A DNA stretch of 64,000 nt from Nothopassalora personata (Eukaryota; Ascomycota; Dothideomycetes; Mycosphaerellales; Mycosphaerellaceae). A program made the position numbers and the translations under genes. The DNA lies in assembly GCA_033816765.1 (NCBI GenBank), contig CM066298.1, positions 2,108,001-2,172,000 on the forward strand, read 5' to 3'. Shown here one piece after another: positions 55,696-64,000 of the stretch; positions within the stretch are counted from its first letter, which is position 1, and each line of letters begins with the position of its first letter. A model generated the notes under the pieces. It searched no databases and was not told the DNA's origin. It worked only from the letters and a program-made list of their open reading frames with translations.

Positions 55696-56987
55696 TTGTC
55701 TCTCATGATTCTGCGTACGAGCTCGAGCTGTGCTTCGGCAGCAAGTGCGCGGGCTCTCCAGTCTTCGCAGCTCTGCTGCATGGCAGCCCACTGCTGTTTC
55801 TGCTTCGCCGCGATGTCTGCCTTACGCTGCCGGTTCTTTTCTTCTGCTGCAGTATCCGCCGCCTTCTGACCTCGCTTCTGATCATGTCGAGCTTTGATCT
55901 TCTGAACTACGGCCTCCATATCCACGGGATCAAGATCATCTGAGATCATGGTAGCCTCCTTGATCAAATCATAGTCGTCCACACCTAGCTTTATGATGCG
56001 TGCAACAGGCGCACGTGCTTGCCAGCTGGACTTCGTTGGTTCCACCCAGCGATCGCGGACGGTCGTGAGGAGTCGAACGTACTTTTGCATCTCTTCCTCT
56101 TCGTCCATGTTGAACAGGCTGGGAAGCATGTCCAGGTCTCGTGTGATGTGAACGCCGAGCTCTCCCCAGTTCTGCTCCTTGGCCAGACTCTCATAGCCCG
56201 TGTGCGCCAGTTCATTGCGATGGGTATATTTTGTGATCCATAGCTTGTACCAGTCCAGAGTCTTGCGGATGTCCGTGGTGTCAACCTTCAGATTCTTACA
56301 TGCATCCCAGAGGCGCGAGTGCCACTCCATCGCGAGAAGTTTCAGCTCCATGTCTATCTTGTAGGTCATGTCTTTCGCCGCTGCCTTTTCCTCCCTCTGC
56401 AGCTCAGGTAAGATTTGTGACCAGAAGTCTTTGCTGCCATTTGCTTGTGCCAACGGCTCCAGCTCGTACTTCATGTAGTCGCCAGTCATGTTGTACATCT
56501 GGAACTTTTTGAGCTTCAAGATTTCCGACGCTAACTTCTTCTGCTCATCGCCTGCCATGAGACGGTACGGATCATGGTGCAGAATCTCTTTCTGCGCGTG
56601 TCGGAACTGATCCAGCACGTTGGGTGCTTCCCGATTGCCAAGCGCCGCCTCGATCGAGTTGCGGTAATGATCATGCAGTCTCTTGGAGTATGGAGTCAAG
56701 TCTGCACTCTCGATGATCTCGGTCACTACCACAAGTCGCCGACGAAGTTCTTCGCGATTCGGGTCTGTAAGCACTGGCAATTTGGAAATCGGAGTCTTTA
56801 GCATCGTCGGCGTCTGAAAGAGCTTCGTGTGAGATGTCACCGCACTCTGCCGGGCGCCGATGCTTAGGGCTGCTAACAGACTTTGGTCGAGGTTGAACGG
56901 ATCCGTCGGTGATGCATGTTGCACACTGTCGTCCGAGGAAGCAGACTCGTCGACCGAGCGTTGTTGGGATCTTCTGGAGTCATCCAT
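55545..56987 (-). CDS. Hypothetical protein, 480 aa, with a chimeric C-terminus
   Basis: One ORF starting MDDSRRSQQRSVDESASSDD. It is mostly hydrophilic and helical. Residues about 370-430 form an Ala/Lys/Gln-rich coiled coil (ARHDQKRGQKAADTAAEEKN). No family recognised. The final 50 or so residues are encoded by the antisense strand of the M20 remnant, so they were probably acquired by rearrangement. The ancestral stop codon may have been lost. The main body looks like a real gene: uniform composition and no frame breaks. Confidence 0.6.
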   Translation of the reverse strand: MDDSRRSQQRSVDESASSDDSVQHASPTDPFNLDQSLLAALSIGARQSAVTSHTKLFQTPTMLKTPISKLPVLTDPNREELRRRLVVVTEIIESADLTPYSKRLHDHYRNSIEAALGNREAPNVLDQFRHAQKEILHHDPYRLMAGDEQKKLASEILKLKKFQMYNMTGDYMKYELEPLAQANGSKDFWSQILPELQREEKAAAKDMTYKIDMELKLLAMEWHSRLWDACKNLKVDTTDIRKTLDWYKLWITKYTHRNELAHTGYESLAKEQNWGELGVHITRDLDMLPSLFNMDEEEEMQKYVRLLTTVRDRWVEPTKSSWQARAPVARIIKLGVDDYDLIKEATMISDDLDPVDMEAVVQKIKARHDQKRGQKAADTAAEEKNRQRKADIAAKQKQQWAAMQQSCEDWRARALAAEAQLELVRRIMRDNELWRSAAMPWPPMFGRMSKSEEIVLRCLQMCAAVSCSWFESSGLAWKYL

Positions 56988-57118
56988 CGTGGATATCTCA
57001 AAGTCTCGATAGGCTTGTGTTTAGAGTGTGTACCCCTGCGAGTGCCTAAGGTCGAAGTACTTCAGTATTGGCAAGTGTCGAATGTCGCTGCGACTTCCCT
57101 TCCCGCAGCCCGCAGTAA

Positions 57119-57415
57119 TCACCTAAGCCGCTCTTGAGTTTTGTCTGCAGCGACCTGGTTGAGCTTTTCGACGTCAATGCTGTACTGGCTGATGGTGTTG
57201 TTCGGAGGGAAGTGAGGTCTGCCGGCAAGTTTTTTGAAGTAAAGTGACATCTGCTGACAAGCTTCATTGAAGTAAATTGAGGACTTGAAGCTTGACGCGT
57301 GACGCGACCGATCCAGCGGAAGAAAGCGCCAAGACAAGACGTTCTCCCGATCTCCCACCTCTTCACCCAAAGTTATGACTATCTGAAGCATACCAGAGAG
57401 TGTCGCCAAGCGCAA
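57119..57415 (-). CDS. Possible small protein, 98 aa
   Basis: A minus ORF, with a plausible internal start at MLQIVITLGEEVGDREN and ending VAADKTQERLR. No domain recognised and no splice signals that extend it. It may be a fragment. Confidence 0.25.
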   Translation of the reverse strand: MRLATLSGMLQIVITLGEEVGDRENVLSWRFLPLDRSRHASSFKSSIYFNEACQQMSLYFKKLAGRPHFPPNNTISQYSIDVEKLNQVAADKTQERLR

Positions 57416-58448
57416 TGGGGTGCCTGCTCAGACGTCCGAACATTACCGTCATGACAGAGTTCAAGCTCTTGGCATTTCACATGCACCTCCACAACCAAAT
57501 TGAAACATCTCGACCCACGCACCAAACAAAGGTACAAAAGTCGAAGCCCACGATATCTTATACATCGTAGGGGTCTGAATAGGATTGAACGCTGATAATT
57601 GAGCGTATTCATGTCGATCCGTCTCGTTCTGAGTACCTGAGGGGTTCATACGCACATCGTCCTGCCACTCTTGGGGATCGTAGCGCTGTGCGTTTCGACG
57701 CTCGTTTTCGAAAGTGGCTCTTATCTAGCCCAGCGTGCTAAGGCGAGCGCTCACCGACCTGCCTGCTCCCTTGAACGTTGAATCTCAGAGGGCTTCGAGT
57801 GTTGGTAACGCCGCTCGACCCCTGACTATCCTTCACGGTTCTGCCGACCGCTCTCCCTCGAGAAATCCCGGCGTCTCTGCACTAGTCGCTATGGGAGTGA
57901 GTTTTTCAAACTTGGTTCTCATGTCGGGCCTCGCTACGCCACATGGCTGGCTGAGCTTCACAGACGCTAGAGTCGCCTGGACAGGTGTCCCGATACCGAT
58001 ATCTAGACCCCTCGACATGACACTGAATTCCCCCTACCCCTGAGGGTGAAGCGGCGGATTGCGTCTTGGCCTAATGGCTCACTATACAGCGACCTGATGC
58101 AGCGGATGTGAGTCAGCAGCAACACAGTCACTTATGGTCGGAGTTTTCGATGCAACGCTCTCGAGAAGAACCTTGTCCACGGGGGCTACCTCGCCATGCT
58201 CCGGCATTGTGAGCGAGATTCTTTCTGGCACAGGGCCGGCGTGCCTTAGGGACAGCAGAATTTGAACGATTCAAATGCGGTCAGTCATTATTTCACACCA
58301 TTTGACGCTCACTCCCACTGTTGATGAGAGGTCCGGGGGTTTAGATTTTGCACGTCGAAAGGCAGATGATAGTAATGGAGAAAGGGACAGAAATAGCCGA
58401 TCCCGGCTACAGTTGCCTTTCTTGGCATCCGCACACGCCTAGACACAT
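57416..58448. other. Gene-poor stretch
   Basis: About 1 kb with only short unsupported ORFs (e.g. 57,735-58,043 plus). Normal composition, no RIP signature, no repeats noticed. Confidence 0.4.
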
Positions 58449-58683
58449 TTGATGGGTCAGACTTCCACTTTACTTTCTTCATCAACGATGCCAAATGCAC
58501 ATCTATCTGCGACATTTGCTCATCGCATTTCTTCCTGGAGTACACTTCTTGTCATGATGACAGCAATTTACACGTACGCTCTGCATGAAGTGAAGGGTTT
58601 CTTCCCCGACCACTGGATCTATGACTTTTGGAACAATATACCCATAGTGCAGTCTAATGCTTGTTCCATCTTACAGACGACTA

Positions 58684-58716
<33 letters not shown>

Positions 58717-59106
58717 TACTTGACCCAGATTCCTGGGGGTTCGAGACAACAGGCAATGTGACTCGATCCTGGCCAACGCGCTGTGCCACTTTACGAGTAG
58801 GCATCAATCTGGCGGCAATGGCAGAACAGAGGGGACGTCGCCTCTCGCTGCTGATCGGATGTGAGCATGACTTTCTTTGCCGCGAAGCCGAAGTCATGGC
58901 TGAAAAGCTTGCCAAAGACTCGTACGAATCATGAATGGAAAGCTAACGGCGTCGAATGGTACAAAGTGATGGCCCGGACTCATGCATTCGAACGCTTCGA
59001 GACCAGACCGCACGAGAAAGAAAATGACCGGCTGGCGGCGAAGGACGCTGCATATGATTTGATGGCTGAGTGGTTGAGAAGCGTCCTCGGCCCTGAGGAC
59101 GACTAG
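58449..59106 (+). pseudogene. Alpha/beta-hydrolase C-terminal remnant
   Basis: The frame ending near 58,930 contains LLIGCEHDFLCREAEVMAEKL. After a one-base frame change near 58,915 the next frame continues GVEWYKVMARTHAFERFE and AYDLMAEWLRSVL to the stop at 59,106. This is the C-terminus of fungal alpha/beta-hydrolases: the Asp of GxEHD and the His of THAF would be catalytic. The serine nucleophile region and the N-terminus are missing, and a (CAG)10 tract lies upstream. It is best read as a broken gene. Confidence 0.6.
58686..58715. repeat. (CAG)10 microsatellite
   Basis: Ten perfect CAG units. Read as poly-Gln in the 161-codon plus frame of the hydrolase remnant. Confidence 0.9.
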
Positions 59107-60077
59107 CTTCACGCATACAATGCGCTTCTGTTTGGGCACTGGGTTGTGCATCGACTGATGCTCCTTGCTGGTAACTTTTCTCACTAAGGTAACACGAGGC
59201 CGTCATCCAGCGACTTTCGCCATCAGCACATGGCCTATAACCACCAGAATCGAGGGCTCGAAGTCCGTTCATCGAATTGTGACCCGTTCAAGCTTAGAAT
59301 TCTCGGGTCGACCTGAGTCTCGGGTCTCGCTATGCTGAATATCTGGTACCGCGACTATATCTGTATGTCTCTTGGCACTCCTCCATGGTTTGAGTCAGAC
59401 ATAGGTTCAAATACGGCTTAGCACAGTCCGCTCCTGGTACAAGCTTTCGCACGGTATGCACGTGGCGGTTGTACTATAGCATGATGACACGGCTGGATCC
59501 GTCATGGTCTGTCTGCTTTTGAAAGCGTGAACGGTCGCTTTAGACTCTTGTACGATAGGGAGCCCTCAGAAGTGCAGCGAGAGTTCATTCCCGCTCGCAG
59601 CGCGAGCTCACCATCAGCACGCGGCCCACCGACAGCTCTATAGCATTCACTGTCGTGCGTGGAACCCGGACTAGCCGCTGGAAACCCGCCGCCGTAGTCT
59701 GCACCAACCCATTGCCCTATGTGGCGGAGAAAACTTTCCTGGCGTAAGCCTCCAGTCGCCAGACTACTGCTCGGATGCTGCTTTAGCCAAGCAAGTGTCG
59801 AAGTCCAGATTCTGCCACACAGCGTCGGCCTGCGGTCGATCGATCTTCGAACTCGCCGACTCTACACATGTCTGTTAGCCCTTCATGTCTTCGCCAAGTG
59901 CGCCAGACAGCGACATCAGCCATGAGAGTCTGGCCGTCTTCAGCTAGCAGAGCAGGCAAGATATATACTCGCTTCAAGGCAGCCATGAACAACAGCATCA
60001 GCAGCATCATCACTTTCATTCATTAACATTCAAAAATACCTTGTCTCACACAAGCACCCAGCCCAATCTTCACCAAC
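59107..60077. promoter_or_regulatory. Promoter region of the secreted-protein gene
   Basis: Nearly 1 kb without a supported gene. A TATA-like ATATATAC occurs at 59,961-59,968, about 110 bp before the ATG at 60,078. Confidence 0.4.
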
Positions 60078-61163
60078 ATGCTTCAAACCAGCATCACCGC
60101 CCTTGCCTTCATGGCAGCAGCTGCCGTCGCTGCCCCTGCTTCCACTGTCAGTGGACCTCCAGTCGTCTATCAGACAGCAGCGAACGCACCACTGGTGACA
60201 GCTACAACCCTCGCGGCGCCAGCTGCGACCGCGGCCTCAAAGTTCAAGCGCCAGGCCGCTACCTGCTACCCTCAGCCTACTGGCATCGCCCACAGAAGTT
60301 CTCCGGATGATGCAGCAACCTTCCGCGGGGACCCCTACTACGCCAACGCAGCTCAGTCTGCCCAAACGCCTCTTGGCTTCAATGCAGTCTTTACGAACAC
60401 CGGAGCTTCCCCAAACGCTGATCAGTACCTCGGATACACTCTCATGGACAGCTACGACGTTCAGACTTGCGCCAACAAATGTAACGCAATCACCGGGTGC
60501 AAGTCCTTCAACGTCTACTTCGAGCGTGACCCATCTGTCGATCCGAACGATCCGTCCTGCGACAACCCATCCAGCGTCACCAACATCAAGTGTGTCTGGT
60601 GGGGAAGCACAATCAGCACCCAGAACAACGTCAACACCGGCCAGTTCCGCGGCAATTTCGAGGTCGCAATCGCCGGCTCCAACGGATACACCGGTACTCC
60701 CACTCAGCGTGGCTTCCGCATCAAGACTGGCGGTAGTGGCACAGCGATGGATAATCGCTGGCTCGCCGTCTCCCCAGGTGAAGGCGCGGCCGTCGCTCTT
60801 AACCCACAGGCGTACAAGGGTCAGACTTCCACTTTCCAGTTCGGTCCAAACGGCGAGCTTCTGCAGACTTACTACGCTACTGGCATGGCTGGTGTGGCAC
60901 CCAAAAGTCAGGGCAACTGGGACTTCTTGCAGTACAGGAAGGTCGGGCAGAGCGGTGTTGATTACATTATGTGCTCGGCTGGTCCCAACAACAACGACTT
61001 GATCAGCTGCTCGAGCAAGAGTGGATTCCAGTATGCTGGTGTCTGCCCTGACCGTAAGCAGTCCATCAGCGGGCTCTTGTATTTTGGTCTGCCACAGAAG
61101 ATGCCAGGTGATTGCAAGTGGATTGGTCTTTACGTTGACACCGATATCTCGGGTCTTGCTTAG
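60078..61163 (+). CDS. Secreted, Kex2-processed protein with PAN/apple-like Cys motif
   Basis: A single-exon ORF of 361 aa. Residues 1-19 are a classical signal peptide (MLQTSITALAFMAAAAVAA, then AP). A pro-region ends at KFKR (about 54-58), a Kex2 site, before QAATCYPQPTG. The mature part has about ten Cys. MDSYDVQTCANKCNAITGCKSFNVYFERDP (about 124-153) has the CxxxCxxxxGCxxF pattern of PAN/apple-like modules, and CVWWGS follows. This domain arrangement is common in secreted proteins of filamentous ascomycetes. Function unknown; an extracellular adhesive or wall role is possible. The opposite-strand ORF 60,237-61,214 is a shadow. Confidence 0.82.
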   Translation: MLQTSITALAFMAAAAVAAPASTVSGPPVVYQTAANAPLVTATTLAAPAATAASKFKRQAATCYPQPTGIAHRSSPDDAATFRGDPYYANAAQSAQTPLGFNAVFTNTGASPNADQYLGYTLMDSYDVQTCANKCNAITGCKSFNVYFERDPSVDPNDPSCDNPSSVTNIKCVWWGSTISTQNNVNTGQFRGNFEVAIAGSNGYTGTPTQRGFRIKTGGSGTAMDNRWLAVSPGEGAAVALNPQAYKGQTSTFQFGPNGELLQTYYATGMAGVAPKSQGNWDFLQYRKVGQSGVDYIMCSAGPNNNDLISCSSKSGFQYAGVCPDRKQSISGLLYFGLPQKMPGDCKWIGLYVDTDISGLA

Positions 61164-61552
61164 ATTTGTTAAGATGGATGAGGATGATGTCGGAGCGTGC
61201 GGTGTTTTGTTCACTTGTTAGGTTTGGACTTCGGAGGGAATTGGGTGTTTAGGTCTTCTAGATGGATGGTACAATTCAGACAGTGATTAGATTGAGATTC
61301 ATTTTTTGATGGCACAATACTATCCTCGCTCCTGTCCCCTTCGGTTGTATCGTGGTTCGGATCCTGAAGGGAATTCGGCTTGTGCCATAATCTTTGAAGC
61401 CGGTTTCTGTTCTACATCCACACTTAACCACAGTGCGGTGCAAGCTATCTCGATGCCAGAACGTCGTACTCAGTCTGGTCGTAATAGCTCAGATAGTCAG
61501 TCGAAAAGGTCACATTGTAGATTAGCCTCGCGCCAAGGTCGGCTGGAAGGTA
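61164..61552. other. Convergent intergenic region
   Basis: About 390 bp between the secreted-protein gene and a tentative minus-strand gene. Nothing recognised. Confidence 0.4.
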
Positions 61553-62100
61553 TTAAGTACCTCGGTTAGAGATGGGGCTGCCAACAGGCATAGTGCTGCA
61601 CCAAGAGGTTAGCAAAGCTCCTTCAACGATGACGGCCTTAACGTACATGTTCTCGCCCTTCCCGCGCCTCTCCAGCTGAGGGCTGAATATTTCCATTTCG
61701 CCCCGATAAAATCGCGACGAAACGATATACAACACCTCAAACTTGACATGAGCCACCGGAGGCTCAGAATCACTGGCAGTGACAGATGTGTGAACCGCTT
61801 CTCTACTCGTCAGGACAGGCCCAGGGTCTACGTAGCTGACGGTGTAAGGGTGCTGTTGATGAGTTCGGCTCCAGTACTACGACCTTACATGTCTGTCTCG
61901 AAGATCGATAGCCAGCGGAGGACGAGGTTGGCGGTCTCTGGATCAGACAGACATGGTGGATCCGCTGTTGGCATGTTGCTGGCAACGTAGGCGAACGAGA
62001 TGAGGCATGCGGCCATTGCGGTTAGGAAGAAATCGATGACGGTTGGAGTAAACCAGCTTTGCTCGCTCGACGATATTGGTGGCCATGGCCGGTACTTCAA
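61553..62100 (-). CDS. Tentative membrane-anchored protein, 3' exons
   Basis: Two exons can be joined: one ending at 61,889, then a 53-nt intron 61,888-61,836 (GTAAGG donor, GTCAG acceptor), then 61,835-61,553. The upstream exon reads FFLTAMAACLISFAYVASNMP, a likely transmembrane segment. The downstream exon reads VDPGPVLTSREAV, FYRGEMEIFSPQLERR and MYVKAVIVEGALLTSW to a stop. No ATG is found in the upstream exon's frame, so at least one further 5' exon is missing. Family not recognised. Confidence 0.4.
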
Positions 62101-62125
62101 GTATTATTTTCAGTGTAAGATTCAA

Positions 62126-62814
62126 TAAAGCTCTTCGGCGGACTGAAAGGAATCGTTGTATTCAGTCTGAATCGTATTTTGTGCGGGTATCAGTACGATG
62201 GGCTGCCGTACAGGCCGCGACTGCGGAGGAGAACACGATCATACGTCGACGGGAAGATGCTATGCCTTCTGGATGAAGAAAAACATCCCGTGCGGGCGGT
62301 GCTAAAACTTTTTAAACATGTCCAGGATAGAGCATGTGTATAGAGTCGTTCCTGTACAGATATCGTCAGCAGATCTAGCGGCAGCAACCCCCTTCTCGGA
62401 TGACCTTTTCTTTTTGGTCATTTCCACTCTCCATTTCCGGTCGACCTGACGATATGGTCGCGTGGGTGGGTTCGCCCACGAGTCCTGGAAATGGAAAGTG
62501 GTCTGCCAAGAGGCTGTCTCACGACTGACCACATGGGCGACCACCGGCTGAACACCTCCAAGCCTCGCACAGAGATGCCGCCAAGTTCTAGCAGCCCATT
62601 TGGCAGGCGATCACGACTGTCACAAATGCCGAACGATGTAGAAGACTTCCCCGTACATGATCCTTCCCTCAGCATCAAGCCGCGGTCGAACTTTCAGCTT
62701 CGTTCAATACTCCAAGCTCAGCCGTGCAAGAACGCAGATGATGGTCATCTGAGAAAAGATCTGACGCTCCAGTCAGACCAGAGGGGGTAGTGAGGGGAAA
62801 GCTTGCAGGACATT
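62126..62814. other. No supported gene
   Basis: Overlapping short ORFs on both strands (for instance 62,491-62,790 plus), none with a domain. It may hold the missing 5' exon of the neighbouring minus-strand gene. Confidence 0.35.
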
Positions 62815-63216
62815 TCAAGGCGGACTGGCGCAACGAAGAATGTCAAGCATATTCATACCCTTCACTTCGCCACGGGCTGACAACTTGTCCGGCCTAGCAC
62901 GGCAGCGCGTCCGGGCCAGGAGACTGATCCGCACTCCTATCCGTCTGCGTAACGGCGAAGGCGTCGTGATGCAGTCCGCATCCGCCTGCGCCGCCTGCTC
63001 GAATCTCGAACAATCGCGATAATTCGTCCCAGTGGTCTCAGCGGTGGAACTCCGCAAATCGAGCTGCATTCGGCTGTGAGCCGACTCGACAGGTCGCACA
63101 GGCATCTGAACTTGGTAGGATTCGACATCCCCACCGAGATGTATCGCCGCATAAGGAAGGGTAACATCGAGCTTGGGCGCAGCCCGCACGATCGGTTTGG
63201 TATAGATTGGCAGCAT
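62815..63216 (-). CDS. Possible small protein, 133 aa
   Basis: A minus ORF starting MLPIYTKPIVRAAPKLDVTLPYAA. No domain recognised. Two TGA codons just upstream in frame fix the start. The C-terminus is Arg-rich. Support is only the length and composition of the frame. Confidence 0.25.
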   Translation of the reverse strand: MLPIYTKPIVRAAPKLDVTLPYAAIHLGGDVESYQVQMPVRPVESAHSRMQLDLRSSTAETTGTNYRDCSRFEQAAQADADCITTPSPLRRRIGVRISLLARTRCRARPDKLSARGEVKGMNMLDILRCASPP

Positions 63217-63441
63217 CCCATTTGATCATCCTCACTTCAACTCCTTCCCTCCTCCCCCCTTCCTTCCCTTTTTCTTGATGCTCATACCATTAGCATCTCC
63301 TAATGACAACTCGCCCTCCACTGCCCACCCACAACCTGCGTGTTCGAAATACATCCATCGCCCGTCTCCTTGCAATAGAACTCCTACCACAAAAATCAAC
63401 ACCCCGCCTTCTACTTCTTCCACGTCCCATTGCCACAACCC

Positions 63442-63678
63442 TTACATCCGTACAAACATATGAGACTGCCACCCATCACTAGCCGAACCCGACTCACAAC
63501 AAGTCCCGCTGCCGCCTGTCCCGGGCTGGAGGACCCGCAGGTGGCAGCTCTGTGATGCGTCAGATTCATTTGCAGAAAGGGAGAATGTGGGCAGGAAGGG
63601 CAGTGGCATACCCAGCCCCACGAGTAAGAGAGAGGACAATAGAGTTAGAAGTGTAAGAGTCGGCGTGAGGAAGTGCAT
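63442..63678 (-). CDS. Candidate small secreted protein, 78 aa
   Basis: Starts MHFLTPTLTLLTLLSSLLLVGLG, a convincing signal peptide, followed by MPLPFLPTFSLSANESDASQ and a Cys-containing tail (SCHLRVL, TCCESGS). A GTAAGG near the end (CGG AT|GTAAGG, about 63,444) could be a splice donor, so the true C-terminus may differ. It could be a small secreted effector-type protein. Evidence is limited to the leader and Cys content. Confidence 0.35.
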   Translation of the reverse strand: MHFLTPTLTLLTLLSSLLLVGLGMPLPFLPTFSLSANESDASQSCHLRVLQPGTGGSGTCCESGSASDGWQSHMFVRM

Positions 63679-64000
63679 GACCAGGAGAATCTTGTTCCGC
63701 TGCAGAAATGTAACGGGCTGAGGCAGGCGCTTGTACTTGTCATCCAGATAACGCCGCTCTGATCCGGGCGGGTTCTACCAACGACGTCTCCCTCAGCTAC
63801 GTCCAGACAAGGCTGAGCAACGCTATACCCGCCCACGTCTCGGTTGGCGCTCGCCGAGCGTGGCACCATCTGCCACTATACGACATTTGATCAGCAGGCT
63901 ATGTCGCCGCAGTCTGAACGAGCCCAGTATTGGGGAATCGCTGATTAGACATATGGAGCGTGAACCGATCAAGTTTGGGTAGACTATGAAACAATGAATA
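63679..64000. other. Window edge, no supported gene
   Basis: About 320 bp, probably the promoter side of the small secreted candidate. Nothing recognised. Confidence 0.35.

Noticed and set aside
60237..61214. 325-codon minus ORF
   Set aside because: Antisense shadow of the secreted-protein gene. It arises from the codon bias of the true gene.

Overview
The window looks like accessory sequence from a filamentous ascomycete (Pezizomycotina, most likely Dothideomycetes). Genes have short introns of about 48-180 nt with GTAAGN-type donors and CTAAC/CTGAC branch sites. The gene set includes a Sec2-type GEF, a Dal5-type permease and a Gemin2-like factor. Transposons carry a strong RIP-type signature: CpA is almost absent, TpA is in excess, CpG is retained, and stops inside old ORFs are nearly all TAG/TAA of the CAG/CAA/TGG-derived kind. 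The taxon is inferred from these traits, not from a database match. || Layout. 1-363 is the 5' end of a minus-strand Copia element, followed by RIP-degenerated DNA and a 146-bp foldback element. 2.2-9.4 kb is ordinary gene territory: a three-RRM protein (minus), a Sec2-like Rab GEF (plus), and an RRM/G-patch protein (plus). 10.5-14.0 kb is a decayed cysteine-rich gene split by a 565-bp Mutator-like MITE. 14.1-14.9 kb is the body of a hotdog thioesterase gene. || 14,868-49,167 is a 34.3-kb nest of LTR retrotransposons inserted in exon 1 of that thioesterase gene; the missing start of the gene lies at 49,168-49,213. The nest resolves as a Copia element (minus, TSD GCACG) holding a RIP-mutated Gypsy-1 (plus, TSD ACTAT/ACTAC). 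Gypsy-1 holds Gypsy-3 (minus, RIP-mutated, TSD GTAGG). An intact, unmutated chromovirus, Gypsy-2 (minus, TSD TAATT, identical 183-bp LTRs), sits 12 bp inside the 3' LTR of Gypsy-1. Gypsy-2 keeps complete gag and pol, joined by a well-formed -1 frameshift site. || The least expected content is extra coding sequence in three of the old elements. Gypsy-3 carries, antisense to gag-pol, a four-exon gene with canonical introns next to a 413-bp pure ATT repeat. The Copia element carries an antisense ORF of about 360 codons in its 3' region. Gypsy-1 carries a roughly 750-codon sense ORF after pol. I recognise none of the three. Gypsy-2 and Gypsy-3 both have a 9-nt primer-site match to their own LTR, as in Tf1-type self-priming. 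|| 49.8-64 kb is again host sequence: an MFS permease, an unknown 296-aa gene, a Gemin2-like snRNP assembly factor, an M20 amidohydrolase remnant whose antisense strand forms the C-terminus of a neighbouring ORF, an alpha/beta-hydrolase remnant, a Kex2-processed secreted protein, and several small tentative genes. The density of remnants on both sides of the nest suggests an unstable accessory compartment.
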